A stretch of DNA of 64,000 nucleotides from positions 62,001 to 126,000 of the forward strand of contig NZ_FWXO01000007.1 in NCBI RefSeq assembly GCF_900176415.1. Direction: 5' to 3'. The DNA is from Cellulophaga tyrosinoxydans. Lineage in GTDB: Bacteria; Bacteroidota; Bacteroidia; Flavobacteriales; Flavobacteriaceae. How positions within the stretch are numbered: the stretch's first letter is position 1; every line of letters begins with the position of its first letter. Positions 42,677 through 52,600 of the stretch are shown one piece after another. A program made the position numbers and the translations under genes. The notes beneath the pieces are model-generated. The model was not told the origin of the DNA. It worked only from the letters and a program-made list of their open reading frames with translations, and searched no databases.

Positions 42677-43621
42677 CTAGTCTTCCAACTCTGGAGTAAT
42701 CACAATACTTCTAAATTCTATAGGGCCGTGATCTCCTTGAATAAGTATTGGTCCTGGCTCTCCTTCGTTGCTATTTAAAGCTCCTCCTGTAATGCCTGGA
42801 ATAGTTTGTTCGGTTATGATGGCTTTACCGTTAGCAACAATACTCACTCTGTTTCCGTTTAGAGTGATGTCGTAAGTTTGCCATTCTCCTGGTGCTTTAG
42901 CAGCCATTTCATTTGGCGTTAAAAAGCCATAAATACCTCCTAGTAAAAGACTAGATGGTTCCATACCTATATTATCTTCAATCTGTACTTCGTGCCTTCC
43001 GCGCAAATAAATACCACTATTGCTTCCTTTTGGATATTTGAATTCTACATGCAGCTTAAAATTTTTAAATTCTTTATCAGAAACTAAATTAGCTCCTGAT
43101 TTTGGACTCTTCAAAATACCGTTTTCCACAATCCATTGGTTGGTACCCATAGCACTCCATCCATTTAAATTTTCACCATTAAACAATGCTACAGGAGCTC
43201 CCCAAACTATGGCTGGGTTATAAGGCACAGCTTGTGCTCTGCTGGCTTTCCAAGAATACTTTTTTCCATCGGAGTAGATCATGGTACCTATAAGTTCATT
43301 GCCCGATAATTCCCCTTCAAATTTCATATCATTAGTACCAGGTTCCCATTGTACAGGAATCGAGAAATTAAATTTTCCATCTTTTACCTTTACTTCTGCT
43401 ATTGGACGAGCACTACCAAAAGCATAAACAAAACGCCCAACTAAAGTAGATCTTCCGGAAAGGGTTATCTCTAACCATGATGGCAATTCTTTCCCTTCTT
43501 GAGAAATAACCATATCCCAACGCCCTATAAACGGACTTTTATTTTGGGCAGTTGCAGTATTCGCAAATACTATGGTGAACAAGAACATAGACGTAATCAG
43601 AAAAGTGGAATGTAATTTCAT
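42677..43621 (-). CDS. Secreted DUF1080 (3-keto-disaccharide hydrolase domain) protein
   Basis: 314-residue exported protein. The signal peptide ends near NTATAQ (about residue 26). The N-terminal part (about 30-130) is a small beta domain (GRWDMVISQEGKELPSWLEI), and the C-terminal part (about 140-310) is a DUF1080 concanavalin-like fold, with ALFNGENLNGW, FKLHVEFKYPKGSNSGIYLR, and a final GPIEFRSIVITPELED. DUF1080 proteins are linked to carbohydrate breakdown, including 3-keto-disaccharide hydrolysis. It is a single minus-strand gene divergent from the M1 peptidase. Confidence 0.85.
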   Translation of the reverse strand: MKLHSTFLITSMFLFTIVFANTATAQNKSPFIGRWDMVISQEGKELPSWLEITLSGRSTLVGRFVYAFGSARPIAEVKVKDGKFNFSIPVQWEPGTNDMKFEGELSGNELIGTMIYSDGKKYSWKASRAQAVPYNPAIVWGAPVALFNGENLNGWSAMGTNQWIVENGILKSPKSGANLVSDKEFKNFKLHVEFKYPKGSNSGIYLRGRHEVQIEDNIGMEPSSLLLGGIYGFLTPNEMAAKAPGEWQTYDITLNGNRVSIVANGKAIITEQTIPGITGGALNSNEGEPGPILIQGDHGPIEFRSIVITPELED

Positions 43622-43764
43622 AATAATAAAAATGTTAATTAGGTAAATATACCCAAACTACAATTCATAAAAAATTTCACAAACACAATTTAATTCAAAA
43701 AAATACCGGCAAAATAATAGTAACTTTAAATGCTTAATTTTAGTTCTTCTATTAAATTATAATT

Positions 43765-45411
43765 ATGATAAAAAAATATTTCTTCACCATTATAACACTA
43801 GCCATTTGTAATCTAGTTTCATGTCAAGGTTTACTCACCGATAAAAACAATTTTACAGAACAAGATACTTTGCGAGGAAGCATAACGCCGGAACGCTCAT
43901 GGTGGGATCTAAATTTTTATAATTTAAATGTGGAAGTGAAACCAGACACCAAATTTATATCAGGTAATAACACTATACGCTATACGGTTCTAGAAGAAAG
44001 TCAAACCATGCAAATAGATTTACAACCGCCTCTAGTAATTGAAAAAGTGGTACAAGATGGTGAACTGCTTGAGGTGCATTCCAAAACAAATGCACACTTT
44101 ATCACCCTAAAAAAAAGGCAAGAAAAAGGATCCGCAAATGAAGTTACTGTGTATTATTCGGGGCACCCAAAAGAGGCTAGAAATGCACCTTGGGATGGCG
44201 GATTTTCTTGGAAAAAAGATAGTAACAACAAAGATTTTATTGCAACATCTTGTCAAGGTTTAGGCGCTAGTGTATGGTGGCCAAACAAAGACCATATGTA
44301 TGACGAAGTAGATAGTATGGCTATCAATATTACCGTACCTAAAGGATTAATTAATGTATCTAATGGTAGGTTAAAATCGGTTATAGAAAACGACTCAACA
44401 AATACCTACAATTGGTACGTAGAAAACCCTATTAATAACTATGGAGTGAATCTAAATATTGGCGACTATGTTCATTTTGGAGAGAAATATCAAGGCGAAA
44501 AAGGTAATTTAGACATGGATTATTATGTTTTAAAAGACAATTTAGAAACTGCCAAAGCGCATTTTAAAGATGCTCCAAAAATGATGGAAGCTTTCGAGCA
44601 TTGGTTTGGTCCTTACCCATTTTATGAAGATAGTTTTAAACTGGTTGAAGTACCATATTTAGGTATGGAGCACCAAAGTTCTGTTACCTATGGAAATAAA
44701 TATATGAAAGGGTATTTAGGTAACGATTTGTCCAATACAGGTTGGGGATTAAAGTTCGATTTTATAATTATTCATGAAGCTGGTCATGAATGGTTTGCCA
44801 ACAATATTACTTATAAAGATATTGCCGATATGTGGATTCATGAAAGCTTTACCGCTTATTCTGAGAATTTGTTTTTAGATTATTATTATGGTAAAGAAGC
44901 TGCTGCAGAATATGTAATTGGTACCCGAAAAAACATTAGAAATGACAAGCCCATAATAGGAGTTTATAATGTAAATAATGAAGGAAGTAGCGATATGTAT
45001 TATAAAGGTGCAAACCTATTACATACCTTACGCCAGTTAGTTAACGATGACGAAAAGTGGAGAGGTATTTTAAGAGGATTAAACAAAGAATTCTATCATA
45101 AAACGGTTACCACCGCCGAAATTGAAAATTACATTTCATCCGTTGCCGATAAAGATTTTAGTGCTATTTTTAATCAGTATTTACGAACTACCATGATTCC
45201 TGTTTTGGAGTATAAAATAGAGGGTAAAAAATTAAATTATCGCTATACTAATGTTGTTGAAGGCTATGCCATGCCAGTAAAAATTAGTATTAATGATGAT
45301 ATTGATTGGCTTAAACCCGCATCAACATGGCAAACTAAAAAATTCAAAAAAGCCATCACGAATATTAAGGTAGATCCAAACTTTTATATAAACAGTAAAA
45401 AACTTGATTAA
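43765..45411 (+). CDS. M1-family aminopeptidase, lipoprotein
   Basis: 548-residue zinc aminopeptidase with lipoprotein signal (AICNLVSCQG, Cys at about residue 20). The zinc motif is HEAGHEW (H337, E338, H341), with the third ligand Glu in IHESFTAYSENLF (E360). The exopeptidase loop usually GAMEN reads GMEHQS here, and the N-terminal beta domain begins about WWDLNFYNLNVEVKPDTKFI. It is shorter than PepN (about 870), lacking most of the C-terminal helical domain. The S9 peptidase gene starts 36 bases later, so both may share a transcript. Confidence 0.9.
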   Translation: MIKKYFFTIITLAICNLVSCQGLLTDKNNFTEQDTLRGSITPERSWWDLNFYNLNVEVKPDTKFISGNNTIRYTVLEESQTMQIDLQPPLVIEKVVQDGELLEVHSKTNAHFITLKKRQEKGSANEVTVYYSGHPKEARNAPWDGGFSWKKDSNNKDFIATSCQGLGASVWWPNKDHMYDEVDSMAINITVPKGLINVSNGRLKSVIENDSTNTYNWYVENPINNYGVNLNIGDYVHFGEKYQGEKGNLDMDYYVLKDNLETAKAHFKDAPKMMEAFEHWFGPYPFYEDSFKLVEVPYLGMEHQSSVTYGNKYMKGYLGNDLSNTGWGLKFDFIIIHEAGHEWFANNITYKDIADMWIHESFTAYSENLFLDYYYGKEAAAEYVIGTRKNIRNDKPIIGVYNVNNEGSSDMYYKGANLLHTLRQLVNDDEKWRGILRGLNKEFYHKTVTTAEIENYISSVADKDFSAIFNQYLRTTMIPVLEYKIEGKKLNYRYTNVVEGYAMPVKISINDDIDWLKPASTWQTKKFKKAITNIKVDPNFYINSKKLD

Positions 45412-45447
45412 CAAACGCTCAATACTCATAACCTAACTCTAAAATTT

Positions 45448-47451
45448 ATGTCGCACCTTCCTAAAATTTTATCCCTAATTGTTTTGTTTCTATGTTGTGG
45501 AACAACACACGCACAAGACGCATTAACTGCTATTAGCATAGACAACATATTAGCACTAAAAAGTGTTTCTGATGTACAAATAAGTCCTAACGGTAAGTGG
45601 GTTGCTTATACGATAACTGAGAACGACATAAAGAAAGATAAACCAGTAAAGCGTATATATAAAATAGCAATTTCTGGAGGTGAACCAATTGCAATAACCA
45701 ATAAAGCTTACTCCGCTAGCGAACCAAGATGGAGTGCTGATAATAAATATTTATCTTTTTTGGCTAGTAAAGAAGAAGATGAAAAAACTCAAGTTTGGGT
45801 TTCTAATACACAAGGAGGTGATGCCGAAGTTCTAACAAAAATTCCACAAGGTGTGTCTTCGCATGAGTGGTCGCCAACAGAAAATAAATTGATGCTTGTT
45901 CTTACTGATCCGAAACCTGAAGAACTTACTGCGGATAAAGAAGATGATGATAAACCAAAGCCTTATGTTATTGACCGCCGACAATTTAAACAAGATTATG
46001 TAGGTTACTTAGATCGTTATAGAAATCACATTTATACGCTAATACCTGGCGATAGTTTAGCAACACAACTTACTTTTGGAGATTATGACGATAGTGATCC
46101 TCAGTGGAGTCCTGATGGTAAAAATATTGCATTTGTAAGCAACCGTACAGATGATCCAGATAGCAATTCTGATTCTAATATTTGGGTTGTTTCTGTTGAT
46201 TCTAATGCTAAAAATCAAAAATTAGTTCAAATAACAACCAATCCTAATCAAGATAATTCTCCAGTTTGGAGTCCAGATGGCAAATATATTGCTTACAAAA
46301 CAGTTGTCAATGGCAAAATACTTTGGTATGCAGGTGAAAAACTGGCCATTGCATCTGCCCAAGGTGGAGATAACAAAGTACTTACGACTAATTTAGATCG
46401 CAATATTAGTAAACCAAAATTTTCCGAAGATGGGAAATCTGTTTATTTCCTTTTAGAAGAAAATGGCACCAGTGTTTTGGCTTCAATAGCTACTAATGGT
46501 ACTAGTTTAAAACGCATTATTGAAGGAGAAATAAGCATAAGTGATTATGATGTGAATGGCAGTATAATCACACCATTATTAGCTAAAGCTAATAGCCCTT
46601 ATAACATTTATACTTTTACTAAAAATAGTCTAACTGAGTTAACTAAGGTAAATCACGATATACTATCAAAAGTTAAAAAACCTATTATAGAAAAAATAAA
46701 ATTCAATAGTACAGATGGTACTCCAATAGAAGGTTTTGTTGTAAAGCCAATTGATTTTAATCCTTCTAAAAAATATCCTACCCTATTATGGCTACACGGA
46801 GGTCCAACAGCTCAGTACGACTTTTCATTTGATTCTGAAGCGCAATTGTTTGCAGCTAATGGCTATGTTGTGCTTTTGTTAAACCCGAGAGGATCTACAG
46901 GTTATGGTGAAGATTTTTGCAAAGCCATTTTTGCAGATTGGGGAAATCTAGATTATCAAGATGTTATTTCAGGTGTTGATTATGCAATTGCACAAGGTTA
47001 TGCCGATCCAGATCAGTTGGCAGTTGGTGGTTGGTCTTATGGTGGCATTTTAACCAATTATGTAATAACAAAAAACAATAGGTTTAAAGGTGCCATTTCT
47101 GGTGCAAGTGAAGCCCTTTACAGAGCCAATTATGGACATGACCATTATCAACTTACCTGGGAACAAGAGCTTGGCTTACCATGGGAAAATAAAGAAGCTT
47201 GGGAACGAATTTCACCATATAATGATGTAGAAAAAATTACCACTCCCACTTTATGGTTAGGCGGAAGCGATGACTGGAATGTACCTATTTTAAACTCCGA
47301 GCAAATGTATTTAGCAATGAAACGTTTGGGTAGAGAAACTCAACTAATTGTTTACCCTGGAGAGTATCACGGAATTAGAAGACCATCGTTCCAAAAAGAT
47401 AGAATGGAACGTTATTTAGCCTGGTTAAAAAAATATATAAAGTCTAACTAA
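45448..47451 (+). CDS. S9-family prolyl oligopeptidase, secreted
   Basis: 667-residue exported serine peptidase, signal peptide about 1-22 (SLIVLFLCCGTTHAQ). The N-terminal beta-propeller (about 40-420) carries TolB-like repeats (ISPNGKWVAYTI, WSPDGKNIAFVS, WSPDGKYIAYKT). The C-terminal alpha/beta hydrolase has GGWSYGGILTN (nucleophile S530), an acid in GGSDDWNVP (D608 or D609), and YHG (H641). It removes dipeptides or cleaves after proline; acts together with the M1 and M28 enzymes in peptide scavenging. Confidence 0.93.
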   Translation: MSHLPKILSLIVLFLCCGTTHAQDALTAISIDNILALKSVSDVQISPNGKWVAYTITENDIKKDKPVKRIYKIAISGGEPIAITNKAYSASEPRWSADNKYLSFLASKEEDEKTQVWVSNTQGGDAEVLTKIPQGVSSHEWSPTENKLMLVLTDPKPEELTADKEDDDKPKPYVIDRRQFKQDYVGYLDRYRNHIYTLIPGDSLATQLTFGDYDDSDPQWSPDGKNIAFVSNRTDDPDSNSDSNIWVVSVDSNAKNQKLVQITTNPNQDNSPVWSPDGKYIAYKTVVNGKILWYAGEKLAIASAQGGDNKVLTTNLDRNISKPKFSEDGKSVYFLLEENGTSVLASIATNGTSLKRIIEGEISISDYDVNGSIITPLLAKANSPYNIYTFTKNSLTELTKVNHDILSKVKKPIIEKIKFNSTDGTPIEGFVVKPIDFNPSKKYPTLLWLHGGPTAQYDFSFDSEAQLFAANGYVVLLLNPRGSTGYGEDFCKAIFADWGNLDYQDVISGVDYAIAQGYADPDQLAVGGWSYGGILTNYVITKNNRFKGAISGASEALYRANYGHDHYQLTWEQELGLPWENKEAWERISPYNDVEKITTPTLWLGGSDDWNVPILNSEQMYLAMKRLGRETQLIVYPGEYHGIRRPSFQKDRMERYLAWLKKYIKSN

Positions 47452-47520
47452 CCTATAAATTAATATTCTTTAATTCTTTGGATTAAGTTTCGGTGTTATT
47501 GGTTAAAATACTTCATACCT

Positions 47521-47555
47521 CCCTATCTATAACTAGGAAGTTGTTATAGGTAGGG
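47521..47555. repeat. Intergenic inverted repeat (hairpin) downstream of the S9 peptidase
   Basis: CCCTATCTATAAC (47521-47533) and GTTATAGGTAGGG (47543-47555) pair with one G-T or A-C position, loop of nine bases. No T-run follows on either side, so it is not a standard terminator. It could be a regulator site or an mRNA 3'-stabilising hairpin. Confidence 0.55.
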
Positions 47556-47623
47556 TTATAAAATCAATTTTTATATTCAAGACAAAATTGTATCTTGAAA
47601 AAAGAACCAATAAACCATTTGTT

Positions 47624-48034
47624 ATGAATCCAATTTTAAGAAACATTATTGCACTACTAGTTGGGCTAATCGTTGGCAGTCTAGTTAATATGGGGATTAT
47701 AATGATTAGTGGTAGTGTTATAGCGCCACCAGAGGGTGCCGATGTAACCACAATGGAGGGCTTAAAAGCAGCAATGCATTTGTTTCAACCAAAGCATTTC
47801 ATTATGCCATTTATAGCCCATGCGCTAGGAACGTTTACTGGAGCATTTGTTGCTGCAAAAATTGCTGTAAGTCATAAACTAAAGTTTTCTCTTGCAGTAG
47901 GAGTCTTTTTTTTAGTAGGAGGTATTGCTAATGTTTTTATGTTGCCCTCACCTACTTGGTTTGCCATAGTGGATCTCGTTGGAGCTTATATCCCCATGGC
48001 TTGGATAGGGCATCATTTTACCTTAAAAAAATAG
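47624..48034 (+). CDS. Small integral membrane protein, function unknown
   Basis: 136-residue protein with four hydrophobic segments (about 6-30, 60-78, 85-102, 108-128). The N-terminus from ATG 47624 (MNPILRNIIALLVGLIVGSL) is preferred; an upstream in-frame TTG at 47588 adds 12 polar residues. GLIVGSLVNMGIIMISG and HALGTFTGAFVAAKIA are glycine-rich, suggesting tight helix packing. I do not recognise the family with certainty; similar small proteins are common in Bacteroidetes. It stands alone with a 172-base gap upstream containing a hairpin (47521-47555). Confidence 0.7.
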   Translation: MNPILRNIIALLVGLIVGSLVNMGIIMISGSVIAPPEGADVTTMEGLKAAMHLFQPKHFIMPFIAHALGTFTGAFVAAKIAVSHKLKFSLAVGVFFLVGGIANVFMLPSPTWFAIVDLVGAYIPMAWIGHHFTLKK

Positions 48035-48196
48035 CGTTCGTAAACCTTCAGTGTATTACCGGAAGATTAGTAATACTTGATTTTATTACTTCACCTATTT
48101 AGTATTTAAGTTTTATCTTTGCATGAACCATATCATTAAGTGGACTAAGCCAGCGTGTTTCCGTTATTAGTTTTTCTTGATTTTATGGCGCTTATC

Positions 48197-48964
48197 ATGT
48201 CAAAATTACCAGAAGAAAATCAGTTCCTTGATCTATCGGATTACGGAAGACCTTTTGCTAGATATATTGCAGAAGCATTAAAAAACACCTCATTCACACC
48301 AATCCATGTTACGCTCAGTTTTGTAATTGCCGGAATAATTGCAATTATATGTTTACTAAATGGTTATTATTGGGCTACAGCGTTCTTTTTAATCTTAAAA
48401 TCTATTCTCGATGCTGCGGATGGTGAATTAGCTCGCGTAAAAAACACACCGTCATATACCGGTAGATATTTAGATTCGGTCTCCGATATTATTTTGAATT
48501 TACTAATTATGTTGGCTATTTGGCATGTAACCGAAAGATCTATTATTTATACGAGTATTGCATTTATAAGTTTACAATTACAAGGTACTTTATACAACTA
48601 TTACTATGTAATTCTTAGAAATAAACATCAAGGAGATACTACGAGTAGAATTTTTGAAAACACAACACCTAAAGCACTAAAAGGGGAAAAACAAAAGCAT
48701 GTGACGCTACTCTTTAAACTTTATAAATTTTTCTATGGTTATTTTGATGCTATTATTTATAAACTAGATACAAATGCAGCTAAAAGCAAACTTTTGCCAA
48801 ATTGGTTTATGACAGCCGTTTCTACATTTGGCTTAGGATTCCAGCTTTTAATAATAGCTATAATGTTAGTTTTAAATTTAAAAGAATTTATCATTCCCTT
48901 TTTTAGCTTTTATTCTATTTTCATTATTATTTTTATTAGCATCAGAAAATATATAAATTTATAA
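48197..48964 (+). CDS. CDP-alcohol phosphatidyltransferase family protein
   Basis: About 255 residues from ATG 48197 (MSKLPEENQFLDLSDYGRPF); ATG 48185 or a GTG farther up are open alternatives. The family signature DGxxARx8Gx3Dx3D is fully present as DGELARVKNTPSYTGRYL followed by DSVSD, so it should use CDP-diacylglycerol or CDP-alcohol to make a phosphodiester lipid in the inner membrane. Around six membrane helices are visible. Which phospholipid it makes cannot be said. The TPMT-like methyltransferase gene begins one base after the stop codon, suggesting translational coupling. Confidence 0.88.
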   Translation: MSKLPEENQFLDLSDYGRPFARYIAEALKNTSFTPIHVTLSFVIAGIIAIICLLNGYYWATAFFLILKSILDAADGELARVKNTPSYTGRYLDSVSDIILNLLIMLAIWHVTERSIIYTSIAFISLQLQGTLYNYYYVILRNKHQGDTTSRIFENTTPKALKGEKQKHVTLLFKLYKFFYGYFDAIIYKLDTNAAKSKLLPNWFMTAVSTFGLGFQLLIIAIMLVLNLKEFIIPFFSFYSIFIIIFISIRKYINL

Positions 48965-48965
48965 T

Positions 48966-49568
48966 ATGGCTGAAAATAACGAAGAAAATTACTGGACAGA
49001 GCGTTACCAACAACAGCAAACAGGCTGGGATATTGGTTATCCTTCTACCCCTATAAAAACATATGTTGAGCAGTTAAAAAACAAACAGATTAAAATATTA
49101 ATTCCAGGTGCTGGTAATGCTCATGAAGCTACATTTTTACATCAAAATGGTTTTAAAAATGTCCATATTTTAGATATTTCTGTATTACCCTTAAAGGATT
49201 TAAAAAAAAAAAATCCTGATTTTCCTCAAGAGCACTTGCATCATGAGGATTTCTTTGAACATGTAGTAGGTCAGTATGATCTAATATTGGAACAAACTTT
49301 TTTCTGCTCCTTTGTGCCAACCAACGAAAATAGGAGACATTATGCGCAACATATGGCTCAGCTACTTAAAAAGAATGGAAAACTGGTGGGTCTATGGTTT
49401 TCTTTTCCGTTAACTGGTGACATGGAGAAAAGACCATTTGGTGGTGACAAAAAATCTTATGAAAATTATCTTTCGCCATTCTTTGAAATACAAACCTTTG
49501 AAACCGCCTACAACTCTATCCCTGAACGTGCTGGTAATGAATTGTTTGGAATATTTATAAAAAAGTAA
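48966..49568 (+). CDS. TPMT-family class I SAM-dependent methyltransferase
   Basis: 200-residue cytosolic methyltransferase of the thiopurine-S-methyltransferase family. The N-terminal ENYWTERYQQQQTGWDIGYP motif, the SAM-binding IKILIPGAGNAHEATFLH and the DLILEQTFFCSF segment are characteristic. Members methylate thiols, selenols, or halides; the natural substrate here is unknown. A 12-base A tract (49202-49213) encodes the LKKKN stretch inside the reading frame. It is coupled to the CDP-alcohol phosphatidyltransferase gene, whose stop is one base before. Confidence 0.88.
   Translation: MAENNEENYWTERYQQQQTGWDIGYPSTPIKTYVEQLKNKQIKILIPGAGNAHEATFLHQNGFKNVHILDISVLPLKDLKKKNPDFPQEHLHHEDFFEHVVGQYDLILEQTFFCSFVPTNENRRHYAQHMAQLLKKNGKLVGLWFSFPLTGDMEKRPFGGDKKSYENYLSPFFEIQTFETAYNSIPERAGNELFGIFIKK
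49202..49213 (+). repeat. Homopolymeric A12 tract inside a coding sequence
   Basis: Twelve consecutive A within the TPMT-like gene, encoding L-K-K-K-N. Tracts of this length are prone to replication or polymerase slippage, which would shift the frame and truncate the enzyme after about 80 residues. Confidence 0.9.
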
Positions 49569-49676
49569 ACAATTTAGCATTCGTAAAAATCGCTGTTTTC
49601 CTTAACAAGCTTTTAAGAAATCTCTTTTCTTAATTTGGTATATTTAAACCGACTAATATAACCAAGACTAAAACTC

Positions 49677-52600
49677 ATGAAAAAACTTCTTTTTCTTATG
49701 ATGCTTTTTGCATCATTTTCGGTATTTGCACAAGATTTTAACATGGATCTAGTACAAGATCTAAAACCTCGTAATATTGGACCAGGTGGTATGAGTGGTC
49801 GAGTAACAGCTATTGATGCAGTTCATTCAAATCCTGATATTATGTATGTAGGTACCGCATCTGGCGGGTTATGGAAATCTACCTCAGGTGGAATAAAATG
49901 GGATCCTATTTTTGATAAAGAAGTAACCGCTTCAGTTGGTGCCGTAGCCATACAGCAAAGCAATCCGTCGGTTTTGTGGGTTGGGACAGGAGAAGGTAAC
50001 CCTAGAAATAGTCTTAATGGCGGTTACGGTGTTTATAAATCATTAGACGGTGGAAAAAGCTGGAAATCTATGGGATTAGAGAACACAAGGCATATTCATC
50101 GTATTGTCATAGATCCTACTAACCCAAATGTTGTTTATGTTGGGGCAATTGGGTCTCCTTGGGGTGAACACCCAGAACGCGGCGTTTTTAAAACTACTGA
50201 TGGAGGAGAAACGTGGAATAAAATTTTATATACCAATAACAAATCTGGTGTAGCAGATTTAGTAATGGATCCTACCAATCCCAATAAACTTATTGCTGCA
50301 ATGTGGGAACACAAAAGAGATCCTTGGTTTTTTAAATCTGGTGGTGCAGGTAGTGGATTATACATGACCCATGATAGTGGTAAAAATTGGAAAAAACTAA
50401 CAGAAGAAGATGGCTTACCTGCTGGAGAGCTTGGTAGAATAGGTGTTGCGATTGCTCCTGGCAAACCAAATATTGTGTATGCACTTGTTGAAGCAAAGAA
50501 AAATGCACTATACAAATCAGAAGATGGTGGTTTTAAATGGAAGAAAATAAATGACAAAGAAGACATTGGCAATAGGCCGTTTTATTATTCTGAAATATAT
50601 GTAGACCCACAAAATGAAAATCGAGTTTATTCTGTATTTACCTACATAAATGTTTCGGAAGATGGCGGTAAGAGTTTTACGGAATTAATGCCTGCTTATG
50701 GTGTTGACAATGGTGTTCACCCAGATCACCACGCATGGTGGATTCATCCAAAGAATGGACAATTTATGATGGATGGTAATGACGGTGGAATGAACATAAC
50801 CAAAGATGGTGGTAAATCGTGGCGTTTTATTGGTAATATTCCCGTTGCTCAATTTTATCATATTAGCGCAGACAATGAATTTCCGTATAATGTTTATGGC
50901 GGAATGCAAGATAATGGTTCTTGGCGCGGTCCTGCATATGTATGGAGAGCGCAAGGTATAAGAAATAGCTATTGGCAAGAAATAGCTTTTGGTGATGGTT
51001 TTGATGTTGTTCCTGATTTAGACGATTCTAGATATGGTTATGCTATGAGTCAACAAGGTTTTGTATCTAGATACGATCATGAAACGGGTAATGACTATAT
51101 TGTACGCCCTACTCCTCCTGATGCAACAACTAAATTGCGTTTTAATTGGAATGCAGGAATTGGACAAGATCCGTTTAATACAAGTACGGTTTATTTCGGG
51201 AGTCAGTTTGTACATAAAAGTACCGATAAAGGATTAACATGGACCGTTATCTCGCCAGATTTAACTACAAATGATCCAGAAAAACAAAAACAAGATGAAA
51301 GTGGCGGATTAACTATGGATGCTACAGGTGCAGAAAACCATTGTACCATTTTAGTGATAGAACCTTCTGTTTTAGAGAAGGATATGTTGTGGGTTGGTAC
51401 CGATGACGGTCGCGTGCATGTAACTCAAAATGGAGGTACCTCCTGGACAGATGTTACTATAAACATCAAAGGACTACCAAAAGGAAGTTGGATACCTCAA
51501 ATTAAAGCATCTAACAAAAACAAAGGAGAAGCACTTTTGATTGCGAATGATTATCGCAGGTTTAATTACACTCCTTATGCCTACAGAACAAAAAACTACG
51601 GCAAAACTTGGGAACGCATAGTAGATGGTACAGATGTGAAAAGCTATACGTTATCGATTGTTGAGGATATTGAAAACCCAAATCTATTATTTCTTGGAAC
51701 GGATGATGGTTTGTATGTTTCGTTTAATGCTGGAGTAAAATGGCAGAAATGGACTGAAGGATTTCCGACAGTTTCTACAAAAGATTTAGTAATACATCCA
51801 AGAGAACAAGATTTAGTAATTGGAACTTTTGGCCGAGCTGCATGGGTTTTGGATGATATTAGACCGCTTAGAGCATTGGCATCTGATTATACCTTGCTTC
51901 AAAAAGATGCCAAATTATTTACGCCTCCGACTGCCTATCAAGCGGCTTATCAACAAGCTAGTGGCAGTAGATTTGGAGCAGACGCCATGTTTAATGGTGC
52001 CAATAAAAAATCTGGGGCAATGATTACCTATTATCTAAAAGAGGGTAAAAAGAAATCAGACTCCAAAACTGATACAAAAGACAAAGAGGCGGAAGACGAT
52101 AAAGAAGAAAAAACTGAAAATGATGATGCTCCTGCAGCAACTACAGAAAAAGATAAACTAACTGGAGTTCAGAAAAAAGATTCCATTCAGTTTGATATAT
52201 ATGATGGCGCTAGGCTTATTCGCACGCTTAAGTACAAAACTCCTGAAAAAGCTGGTTTTCATAGAATTTACTGGCGTATGGATGAAAAAGGACCAGATAG
52301 ACCATCAAGAAAAATTAGTACTCGTAAAAATGAAGCTGGTGGTGTAGATGTAAAACCAGGGACTTACACTATTAAAATGTCATTTGGCACTATTGCTGAG
52401 GAAGCAAAAATAGAGGTGAAATCTGATCCTAGAATTTCAGTTTCTACAGCTTCAATTTCTGAAGTTTATGATAATGCTAAAAAGCTTGAAGCATTAAGCC
52501 AAATTGCTGCTGACGCAGTAAAACAATTGGTTGAAAGCAAAAATATCGCAGAAAAATATTCCAAGGAGTTAAAAGAATTGGATAAAGAAAAATACAAAGA

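Noticed and set aside
45418-45426. CTCAATACT, resembling the core of the repeat around the four-helix-bundle gene
   Set aside because: Only nine bases match, without a partner repeat or small gene nearby; expected by chance in AT-rich DNA.
50135-50572. A 145-codon minus-strand open frame inside the VPS10-like gene
   Set aside because: Shadow of Asp-box repeat codons; no independent support.
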